DNA of 6,510 nt from positions 8,864 to 15,373 of the forward strand of contig DKYZ01000086.1 of assembly GCA_002493515.1 (NCBI GenBank), given 5' to 3'. The stretch comes from Porphyromonadaceae bacterium UBA7087 (GTDB lineage Bacteria > Bacteroidota > Bacteroidia > Bacteroidales > Muribaculaceae). This document shows positions 1 to 6,456 of the stretch, in pieces. The notes beneath the pieces are model-generated. The model was not told the DNA's origin. It ran no database searches and was given only the letters and a program-made list of their open reading frames with translations. The translations under genes were made by a program, and so were the position numbers. Every line of letters begins with the position of its first letter. Position 1 is the first letter of the stretch.

Positions 1-1
1 C

Positions 2-604
2 TATTTCAACGAGCTCGACACCTATGCCGAGGTGAAGGGACTCGACTCGCAGGCGATAATCGAGGGTGTGGGGCTCGACCCGCGCATCGGCTCGCACTAC
101 AACAACCCGTCGTTCGGCTACGGGGGCTACTGTCTGCCCAAGGACACCAAGCAGCTGCTCGCCAACTATGCGGAGGTGCCGCAGAACATGATGTCGGCGA
201 TTGTGGAGAGCAACCGCACGCGCAAGGATTTCATCGCCGACCAGGTGCTCAGGATGGCCGGTTGGTATGACTATTCGCTCAATTCCTCCCCCGCCTCGTG
301 TTCCGAGCGCAGTGAGGAGATCCCCATAATCGGCGTCTACCGCCTGACGATGAAGAGCAATTCCGACAATTTCCGCCAGTCGAGCATCCAGGGTGTGATG
401 AAGCGCATCAAGGCCAAGGGGGCCGAGGTGATCATCTACGAGCCCACGCTCGAGAACGGCTCCACGTTCTTCGGCAGCCGTGTGGTCAACGACCTCGACG
501 AGTTCAAGCGTCGCTCCCACGCCGTCATCGCCAACCGATACGACCCCTGCCTCGACGACATCGCCTCCAAGGTCTACACCCGCGACATCTTCCGCCGCGA
601 CTGA
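2..604 (+). CDS. ugd: UDP-glucose 6-dehydrogenase, C-terminal part (5' end outside window)
   Basis: This enzyme oxidises UDP-glucose to UDP-glucuronate with two NAD+, in the cytoplasm, supplying capsule and exopolysaccharide synthesis. The frame is open from base 2, so about 200 C-terminal residues are visible of a family usually about 400-450 long. The GTG at 32 is internal, because conserved sequence (YFNELDTYAE) precedes it. The catalytic-cysteine motif GYGGYCLPKDTKQLL is intact, with the nucleophile Cys encoded at 131-133. The C-terminal UDP-binding domain follows, with IGVYRLTMKSNSDNFR, SSIQGVMKRIKAKGAEVIIYEP, FFGSRVVNDLDEF and the terminal VYTRDIFRRD, all typical of Bacteroidales Ugd. 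The linker between the central helix and this domain contains an unusual stretch, NSSPASCSERSEEIP (about 281-325), which may derive from a repeat element. The gene is clearly GC-richer than the operon it converges on, and it ends 9 nt before a terminator hairpin. Family assignment is secure; the exact sugar specificity is inferred from the motifs. Confidence 0.95.
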   Translation, partial: YFNELDTYAEVKGLDSQAIIEGVGLDPRIGSHYNNPSFGYGGYCLPKDTKQLLANYAEVPQNMMSAIVESNRTRKDFIADQVLRMAGWYDYSLNSSPASCSERSEEIPIIGVYRLTMKSNSDNFRQSSIQGVMKRIKAKGAEVIIYEPTLENGSTFFGSRVVNDLDEFKRRSHAVIANRYDPCLDDIASKVYTRDIFRRD

Positions 605-605
605 C

Positions 606-650
606 AAAAAAACTGTCGGCGCGTTAAATCACGCGCCGACACCCTTTTTT
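606..650. terminator. Bidirectional intrinsic terminator between convergent genes
   Basis: An 11-bp perfect GC-rich stem (614-624 paired with 631-641, core gtcggcgcgt/acgcgccgac) closes on a 6-nt loop, taaatc. On the plus strand it is followed by ccc and then six T (645-650), serving ugd, whose stop codon ends at 604. On the minus strand it is followed, after one base, by seven U (complement of 606-612), serving the peptidase operon, whose last stop codon is at 680-682. Having a U-tract on both sides fits a shared terminator for convergent units. Confidence 0.93.
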
Positions 651-679
651 ATAAACTACTTGCACAGACTTGAGTCCTC

Positions 680-2644
680 TTATCTGCCTATCACAATCTT
701 GTCGGTCCTGCCGCCGGCGCGCCTGATGACAATCCTTCCCGGCTCCGGCTCTCCCCTAAGCGGAAGCCCGTCGATGGTGAAGTATTCGGCACCCTCCTCC
801 TCGGCACCTACCTCATCCACACCAGTGCCCTTGGGAAGAATATTTATCTTGAAGGGGGAAACCAGATGCTCGCCATCCTCGTCGATCAGCGTCAGCAGAT
901 AAGTTCCTCTCCTGGTAGCAGGCGTGAACAGCTCGTTCCATTCAAGCTCACAGCTTTCCCCATATTCCAGTTCAAGACGCTTCGGAGTCTGCTTCCACAG
1001 CACCTTTCCACCACTTGAGATAATGGCCGGCGTGACATCGGTCGCCACATCCTCCTTCCCCGCTGTGAATATAATCTTGAACTGGGCAGGCTCATCCTTG
1101 ACGATATATCCCGGAAAATCGACAAAATCGGCACGAAGGCGAACCCCAGTATCTGTGAATCCGAAAGAGACGTCCTTCCCGTCAAGAGTCACCGTGAGGT
1201 CTCCCCGGCTCGCCAGCTCCTCCCTGACATCATGCCATTCCCCATTGACATACAAAGCAAGCTTGCACAGATACGTGCCATCCTTTTCCGGGAACAGCTG
1301 ACAGGGCATCTCAAACTCGTTGAAACCGCTGCCGTAACCGAAAGTCATTCTGTCAGATAGCTCCAGATATTCCGACGTCCCGTCCGACATGTCGGTGTAT
1401 TTGAAACCAATGACCGCCGTCACTGTCTCGATACAGCCGTTGACGACCGCGCCGCCCCCGAAATAACTGTTTCCGGTGAACCGCATGTTGACACGACCGC
1501 GCCGCTTGGCCGTCATCTCATCCGGCACGAGTGTGCCATACTGCCAGAAATCAATCTGCGACTGTTCCGTTCCCTCGTCTGGCTTTATGTTGAGAATGGC
1601 CGACTGCATCATGTTGAATCCGTTCATCGAATTTCCTCCGCCGATTCCCAACTGCTCCGGATTCAGACGCGAAAGCTCGAAAAATCCGTCTCCATTGCCG
1701 CTCCATCCCCAGTTGATATGATAGTAGTTGCGGTCTTCCTGACGCTCATAGCCGTCGCATACGAATGCGTGACCCACATCTTTTGACGCTCCGGTATACA
1801 CCATAGGGCGTCCCGATGCGAGCTGGCCGTATATCATTTCGTCCCATTCCCGGTCTGTGTAGAAATCACGGTTCTCAACCCTCAGCGACCTGTCGCAACC
1901 TAAATTGCGTATCAGACCCTGACCGGCCGCCATGTCGGGGGCGCCCGAGCCCGAGGGATGGTAATTCATCTGACAGGCCACGCCTACGCCATGCATCAGA
2001 TTGGCCACAGCCGCCCCGGCTTCCTCGGAATACTCTCCGTCGTAACGGTCAAGCATGGCGTCATAGTCAAACGGATGGGCGTCATAGTCAAACCTCACAA
2101 GCTTCTGACCCGACTGCCAGGCATACTCGAAGCTTCCGCTTCCCTGCGGACGATTGGCAGGATGATAAAGCACCTGCGCAACAGCCGTAGCCAGACACCC
2201 CGTCACACTCCTTTGCCCATCGAGAATGGGGCAGTCGATGTTGTACGGCACATCCTGATCCCATTTGGCCGTCACCATTGGAGCAATGTCCTCATGGGGA
2301 TCAACAGCGACTGAGACACCCAGCGGAGAGTTGGCATATGCCTGCAGCAACGCCGCCATTGCCGGCGCCATATCCTCTGTGTCGAAGGGGCTGTCGCCAT
2401 ATCCGATAAGACCGCCCTCCTCCGAATCGAGGATTATGAAACCATCCGTGGAATTGTATGCGTAAAACGCATCTCCGTCTCCTCTGAGCGCGAGCGTGAA
2501 CGAATTGCCCCCCTTTCCGGAAAGCTCCCGCGCCATACGCGGCTGACGGTCGACAAACCTCTCCAGTGCCTCCTCGGGAGTCAGGCCCCATGCCGAGGCC
2601 GCGAAGGAGAGCATTGCAAAAAACGTTATTGCTTTTATCTTCAT
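680..2644 (-). CDS. Secreted C10 (streptopain-like) cysteine peptidase with prodomain and T9SS-like C-terminus
   Basis: A predicted exported papain-fold protease of 654 residues. Residues 1-18 or 1-20 form a signal peptide (MKIK, hydrophobic run, ASA-W or AWG-L cleavage). Residues about 21-120 look like the SpeB-type inhibitory prodomain (FYAYNSTDGFIILDSEEGG, LIGYGDSPF). The catalytic domain starts near PMVTAKWDQDVPYN; Gln130 probably lines the oxyanion hole. The nucleophile is Cys150 in SVTGCLATAVAQ, the catalytic His is His292 in VGHAFVCDGY, and HINWGWSGNGDGFF (309-322) is the family's conserved Asn/Trp motif. Both dyad residues are present, so activity is likely. Residues about 360-605 are beta-rich without a recognised fold. 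Residues about 609-654 (YFTIDGLPLRG, GRIVIRR, DKIVIGR) resemble a T9SS type A sorting domain. It is the last gene of a probable three-gene unit, 64 nt after its neighbour. Substrate is unknown. The start is chosen for the signal peptide; no Shine-Dalgarno motif is seen. Confidence 0.92.
   Translation of the reverse strand: MKIKAITFFAMLSFAASAWGLTPEEALERFVDRQPRMARELSGKGGNSFTLALRGDGDAFYAYNSTDGFIILDSEEGGLIGYGDSPFDTEDMAPAMAALLQAYANSPLGVSVAVDPHEDIAPMVTAKWDQDVPYNIDCPILDGQRSVTGCLATAVAQVLYHPANRPQGSGSFEYAWQSGQKLVRFDYDAHPFDYDAMLDRYDGEYSEEAGAAVANLMHGVGVACQMNYHPSGSGAPDMAAGQGLIRNLGCDRSLRVENRDFYTDREWDEMIYGQLASGRPMVYTGASKDVGHAFVCDGYERQEDRNYYHINWGWSGNGDGFFELSRLNPEQLGIGGGNSMNGFNMMQSAILNIKPDEGTEQSQIDFWQYGTLVPDEMTAKRRGRVNMRFTGNSYFGGGAVVNGCIETVTAVIGFKYTDMSDGTSEYLELSDRMTFGYGSGFNEFEMPCQLFPEKDGTYLCKLALYVNGEWHDVREELASRGDLTVTLDGKDVSFGFTDTGVRLRADFVDFPGYIVKDEPAQFKIIFTAGKEDVATDVTPAIISSGGKVLWKQTPKRLELEYGESCELEWNELFTPATRRGTYLLTLIDEDGEHLVSPFKINILPKGTGVDEVGAEEEGAEYFTIDGLPLRGEPEPGRIVIRRAGGRTDKIVIGR
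2057..2093 (-). repeat. 16-bp direct repeat inside the C10 peptidase gene (21-bp period)
   Basis: The 16-mer ggcgtcatagtcaaac occurs at 2057-2072 and again at 2078-2093. The period of 21 bp keeps the reading frame and encodes two copies of FDYDA seven residues apart (residues 185-189 and 192-196), about 35 residues after the catalytic cysteine. It is probably a small in-frame duplication within a surface loop of the catalytic domain. Confidence 0.85.
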
Positions 2645-2668
2645 TTCGATTTACATTTTTGTTTCTTT

Positions 2669-2699
2669 TGGCCGGACGCCTGGATAATGCGCCCGGCCA
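2669..2699 (-). promoter_or_regulatory. Intercistronic hairpin between the large secreted protein gene and the C10 gene
   Basis: The segments 2669-2679 and 2689-2699 pair into an 11-bp GC-rich stem with a 9-nt loop. One position is A-C on the plus strand but a G-U wobble in the minus-strand transcript, so the structure is better as operon RNA. It begins about 10 nt after the upstream stop codon (2709-2711) and is followed by AAAAGAAACAAAAA rather than a U-tract, so it is not a normal intrinsic terminator. It could stabilise or process the mRNA, or partly uncouple expression of the peptidase. Function is inferred. Confidence 0.6.
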
Positions 2700-2708
2700 C
2701 ACCATATA

Positions 2709-4826
2709 TCAGAACACAACCTTGATTCTTGAGGATTCCGTCATTACCACATATACACCCTTCAGGCCAGATGTGGAGAGTCTACCCTCTCCCCTGCCAA
2801 CGAGACATCCCGACGAATCGTAGAGCCAGATCTCGCCAGAAGCAGTAACCTCGCCGTCGGCGACAATGACGTCGCTGTTGTCGCTGACGGAACCGATACC
2901 CGCCATGGCAGATTCGATGCGGAAAGCAGGCTCTATTGTCTGCACCTGTGAGTTGCCGGCTCCATCCTCCATCGTGACGCGCAGCTTGAACCAGCCGTTG
3001 GCCGATGCCATGGTCACAGGCGACAGGCTACCCCGGTAGAAATAGCCGAACTCCGGCATGAAAAAGTATTCAGGCACCTCATCCACCGGAAGCTCGGTAA
3101 AGGAATCCTCCCCCATAGGACTGTATTCCACCTTCAGTTTCTCCAGCGGCCACGCGGTGAGATAAGGCACATCGTTAGGGGTGAAACCGGAATGAAAATC
3201 CACCGCACTGAACTCCAGCGTACCCTCTCCAGGAATCTTGAAACGGTCGGTTATGTTGTCGTCGGCGTCGCGGAAATTGAGCATCGTCAGCGAGGGTGGC
3301 TCATGGTCCTGGAGGGAAGCGTTGACATTGACCACTGTAGTGTTCAGCCCCTGCATTCCGTCGACAAGCATATTGTCGTTCTCAAGAGTGAAGACATACT
3401 CGCCAGACGCGCGAGGTTGCGGGAACTCCTGAGCGCACCAATTCTGGAACTCATACTGGTTGCCATACATGACGTTCTCGCCGTTCCTCTCGACCGTAAC
3501 CCACGTCAGGGGCTCGTCACATATGCGGTTCTCTCCGAAACGTCCGAGATGGTATATCTCTGTACATGACCCAAGATATCTCTCGTTCCAGAACATCATC
3601 ACGGTCATGCTCGGAGTGGAATTGCCGAAGCGGGGAAACTCACCGGAGGCAAAGTCCCATTCCCATGTAAATCTAGGATGATAGGTGAAAGGACGCTCCA
3701 AAATGCCGGAAATCCCTCTGTCAGGAATATTGATAAGCATATAATCCATAAAATCGGAAGCATTGGAGGGCATGAAAACCGCTTTCGTCCCCTCGATCAA
3801 CGCAGGAGGAGACAGAAGGGGATAAAATACCCGGAATGGTCCCTCACCACCGTTATCCTCGAAGGCCATACCGAAATTGACCACATTGGCAATAAAATTC
3901 CTGTTACATCCGTCCGCGCAATACATGACGGTTTTCCTACCCACAGATCCAGTGCCACTTCCACTGTTGTTCCAGAAACGGTCATTTACATGTTTCCGCC
4001 CGAACAAATACCACTCTCCGTCGGCGACGTCATATGGACCCTCCGGGGGCGCTACACAGTCAGCGCCCAACTCTATATAGCCATCTGGATTGTTGCAAAT
4101 TACAGTTTCACCACGCACATCTGTCCCATTGACCTGGTGCGCAACCACATGGCGCTTTCCTGTAGCCTTATCATCAAAATACTCATTCACAACAATCTCA
4201 TATTCATCGTTCAGGTCATTCGTGAGAATCACCCCTTTGGTCAATATACGGCCATCGTCAGAAAGAGTCCTTTCATCAAGCGGTATATCTTTTCTATATA
4301 CTTGAATGAACCTCCCCTTTCTGAATACAAACATATAACTATTACAGTTTTCAACGTTTCCCGATGATTCCACCAATTTTCCCCTCGTATCATAGATATC
4401 GGCCAACGCCTCGGCTCCATCCGGAAGGAAGGTCTTGGTATCCAATCTGTTGACGCATTCACCCAAATCATAATCAAGCTCCATGTCCCCCGTGATATCT
4501 ACTTCGGGTGTTACGAGAAGATAGGTTTCCCCATCAGGGCCAATACCGTCTATACAGAAATAATATCTCCCCTCGTTCAGCTGAAAATATACATCCTGAT
4601 TCAACTTGGCCTCTTTTTTTGTATATTGGTTTTCCATACAGAACCCCACTATTTCGAACGGTGTAATCCCCTCCGGAGCCGTAACATTTACCTTGACCAC
4701 AGCCATGCTGCGTCCTTCGCCCACAGCCTCTGCCTCATTGTAAACGCCAATCGGCTGGAAAACCGAGGCAGAAGACAATGACACGCAGAAAATAGCGGCT
4801 GCCAGTAACTTAGTTCTTATATTCAT
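2709..4826 (-). CDS. Large secreted protein of unknown function, paralogue of the upstream gene, T9SS-like C-terminus
   Basis: I do not recognise a characterised family for this 705-residue protein. Residues 1-20 are a signal peptide (MNIRTKLLAAAIFC, cleavage SSA-S). An N-terminal beta-rich domain follows (about 40-125, MAVVKVNVTAPEGITPFEIV). The middle region contains HPRFTW (383-388), PRFGNSTP (398-405) and YHLGRFGENRICD (425-437). Residues about 507-636 form an Ig/Fn3-like segment (LTMLNFRDADDNITDRF, KVEYSP, FGYFYRGSL, GWFKLRVTMEDGAGN). From memory this segment resembles the regions after the catalytic domain in large Bacteroidales subtilases, but no protease triad or other catalytic motif is seen here. 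Residues about 654-705 (IWLYDSSGCLVG, GLKGVYVV, RIKVVF) look like a T9SS sorting domain. It lies 13 nt after the upstream paralogue and 64 nt before the C10 peptidase. Its 5' half is markedly AT-rich. A surface or released binding protein, or a protease partner, is possible. Confidence 0.8.
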   Translation of the reverse strand: MNIRTKLLAAAIFCVSLSSASVFQPIGVYNEAEAVGEGRSMAVVKVNVTAPEGITPFEIVGFCMENQYTKKEAKLNQDVYFQLNEGRYYFCIDGIGPDGETYLLVTPEVDITGDMELDYDLGECVNRLDTKTFLPDGAEALADIYDTRGKLVESSGNVENCNSYMFVFRKGRFIQVYRKDIPLDERTLSDDGRILTKGVILTNDLNDEYEIVVNEYFDDKATGKRHVVAHQVNGTDVRGETVICNNPDGYIELGADCVAPPEGPYDVADGEWYLFGRKHVNDRFWNNSGSGTGSVGRKTVMYCADGCNRNFIANVVNFGMAFEDNGGEGPFRVFYPLLSPPALIEGTKAVFMPSNASDFMDYMLINIPDRGISGILERPFTYHPRFTWEWDFASGEFPRFGNSTPSMTVMMFWNERYLGSCTEIYHLGRFGENRICDEPLTWVTVERNGENVMYGNQYEFQNWCAQEFPQPRASGEYVFTLENDNMLVDGMQGLNTTVVNVNASLQDHEPPSLTMLNFRDADDNITDRFKIPGEGTLEFSAVDFHSGFTPNDVPYLTAWPLEKLKVEYSPMGEDSFTELPVDEVPEYFFMPEFGYFYRGSLSPVTMASANGWFKLRVTMEDGAGNSQVQTIEPAFRIESAMAGIGSVSDNSDVIVADGEVTASGEIWLYDSSGCLVGRGEGRLSTSGLKGVYVVMTESSRIKVVF

Positions 4827-4839
4827 GATATGCTTTGTT

Positions 4840-6456
4840 TTAAAGTATTACCTTGACAGTCTTGGCACCGCTTCTCACGATGTATGCGCCGCGAAGCCCG
4901 CTGACGGAGAGTTCCCTCTCCCCGTTTCTCACAAGCCGTCCCTCCATATCATACAGAGATAGCGGAGCATCGGCTCTGAATATTTCGCCATCACGCCCTA
5001 TTTGCGCTTCGTAATATACGTCGGTTACCGATGCGAGACCGTCGATATACACAACCGGGGATATCGTCTGCTGCTGCCTGTTTCCCATGGCATCCTCCAA
5101 CGTGATGCGGAGCTTGAACCAGCCAGTGGCTGATGGTTGGTCGGCATCAGCAAACGACACCCGGTAGAAGGCTCCGAAACAGGGAGCGTAGAACAGTTCC
5201 GGAACCTCCTCGCAAGGCAACTCCTTGAAATTGTCGCTATCCTCTGCCGCATACTCCACCTTCACACTTGACGGAACACCAATACTTAACCATTCCAAGT
5301 TAGCATCATTTATCTCAGAAGACATATCCGCAGCCGAGAACTCCAGGATGCAGTCGTCCGGATTGTCGAAACGGTCGGTGACGTTATCCTCACGGTCTCT
5401 GAAATTCAGCATGGTCAACGTGGGAGCCTCACGGTCTTCGGCTGACGCGTCACAGTATATCACCGTATGGTTGACACCTACCTTGCCGTCGACCATCGCG
5501 CAGTCGTTGTCTATCACGAACTCATATCTGCCGTTTGCCTTGGGAAGACTGAACTCTGTCTTGGTCCAATCGATTAACTCTCCTATTCCACCTTGAAACA
5601 CATTCTCGCCGTCAACTGTCACCTCCGACCATCCGGAATGAAGGTCACACTCACGATTCTCCCCATGACGGCCCAGGTAGAAAAGATGCATCATGGAAAA
5701 CCTGAATCCCGACTGCCATACGCTTCCGGCCACGAGAGCCGGTATCGAATTTCCGAACTTGGGTATGTCTCCCGTCTCGGACATCCAAGAGAAGCGGGGA
5801 TGTGCGCAAAGAGGCTTGTCCAAGAAGAAATCGACTCCACCTTCGGGAGTCATAAGCTCCACTTCGCCCATCATACGGTCTGAGATAAAGGCGTTGGCAT
5901 GGACACCCTTCTCGTCAAATGTCATGGGGAATGAGAATATAGGGAAAAAGTAAGGAGCCCCTCCTTCTAAAGCTTCATAGGCCAGCGCTCTTCCATAGTT
6001 GAAAACAAGTTCTGAGTCATTCCCGGGTTTCCGGTCGGCACATACCCATATGCCGTTACCGTCACACTCACCCATTGAGGTCGTCCCGGTACCAAGAAGA
6101 TCCGTCAATCTTCCATGATTGGCAATAAAAACTGAATAATATCTGTAGGGTGCCTCAGTCATTATAGTCTCGTCAGCAATTTCCCCGCACTCCCCGTTGA
6201 CATATCTGAATTCCTCCGGATTGTTCATTACCCTTGTCTCTGCGGAAAGGTCTAACGCGCGAAGTGCATCATATACCACAACGTTCTCATTACTGTCATG
6301 TATGGAGAAAGTCCTCAGGAATCCTATCTCCATATCTTCTGGAAGGGCGTTGAACCAGAAACTTCCCCCCATTTCATCGTAGCCTCCGTCTCCCGACTCC
6401 TTTCTGACCATCCGCAAATTATCTGCATCAACAGTAAGAATCCTATCCTGCTTCAT
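4840..6456 (-). CDS. N-terminally short paralogue of the large secreted protein; possible 5'-truncated gene
   Basis: This 538-residue protein of unknown function is clearly homologous to the next gene. Shared signatures are HPRFSW (219-224), PKFGNSIP (232-239), YLGRHGENRECD (260-271), LTMLNFRDREDNVTDRF (347-363), KVEY, GAFYR, GWFKLRITLEDAMGN (445-459) and a T9SS-like C-terminus (about 487-538: LSLYDMEGRLVR, GLRGAYIVRSG, KVIL). Compared with its neighbour it lacks about 120-130 N-terminal residues, including the signal peptide, although its sorting domain implies export. The only ATG after the upstream in-frame TAG (6502-6504) is at 6454-6456. The intervening codons (SSELWVNLEC, then ITVKL) still look alignable to the neighbour's MELDYDLGEC, so coding homology may continue upstream of the ATG. 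It is therefore either a short start, a pseudogene with a stop or frameshift, or a sequence error. No Shine-Dalgarno motif is present, and any upstream gene lies outside the window. Confidence 0.72.
   Translation of the reverse strand: MKQDRILTVDADNLRMVRKESGDGGYDEMGGSFWFNALPEDMEIGFLRTFSIHDSNENVVVYDALRALDLSAETRVMNNPEEFRYVNGECGEIADETIMTEAPYRYYSVFIANHGRLTDLLGTGTTSMGECDGNGIWVCADRKPGNDSELVFNYGRALAYEALEGGAPYFFPIFSFPMTFDEKGVHANAFISDRMMGEVELMTPEGGVDFFLDKPLCAHPRFSWMSETGDIPKFGNSIPALVAGSVWQSGFRFSMMHLFYLGRHGENRECDLHSGWSEVTVDGENVFQGGIGELIDWTKTEFSLPKANGRYEFVIDNDCAMVDGKVGVNHTVIYCDASAEDREAPTLTMLNFRDREDNVTDRFDNPDDCILEFSAADMSSEINDANLEWLSIGVPSSVKVEYAAEDSDNFKELPCEEVPELFYAPCFGAFYRVSFADADQPSATGWFKLRITLEDAMGNRQQQTISPVVYIDGLASVTDVYYEAQIGRDGEIFRADAPLSLYDMEGRLVRNGERELSVSGLRGAYIVRSGAKTVKVIL

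Noticed and set aside
2301..2705. Minus-strand open frame of 134 codons overlapping the start of the C10 gene
   Set aside because: It overlaps the signal peptide and prodomain coding sequence in another frame, is Arg/Gly-rich and low in complexity, and lacks any family feature.
3678..4367. Long plus-strand open frame (229 codons) antisense to the 705-residue protein gene
   Set aside because: It has no recognisable motifs or coherent domain pattern, while the minus strand encodes a protein with a signal peptide and motifs conserved in a paralogue. It is an antisense shadow.
6067..6093. GTTSMGE in the 538-residue protein, resembling the subtilase serine motif GTSMA
   Set aside because: There is no DTG or HGT motif upstream, the following residues do not fit the subtilase helix, and the motif is not conserved in the paralogue.
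4840..6456. Idea that the partner proteins are C10 inhibitors of the Spi/Bfi type
   Set aside because: Those inhibitors are small and prodomain-like. These are several times larger, beta-rich, and show no similarity by eye to the peptidase's own prodomain.
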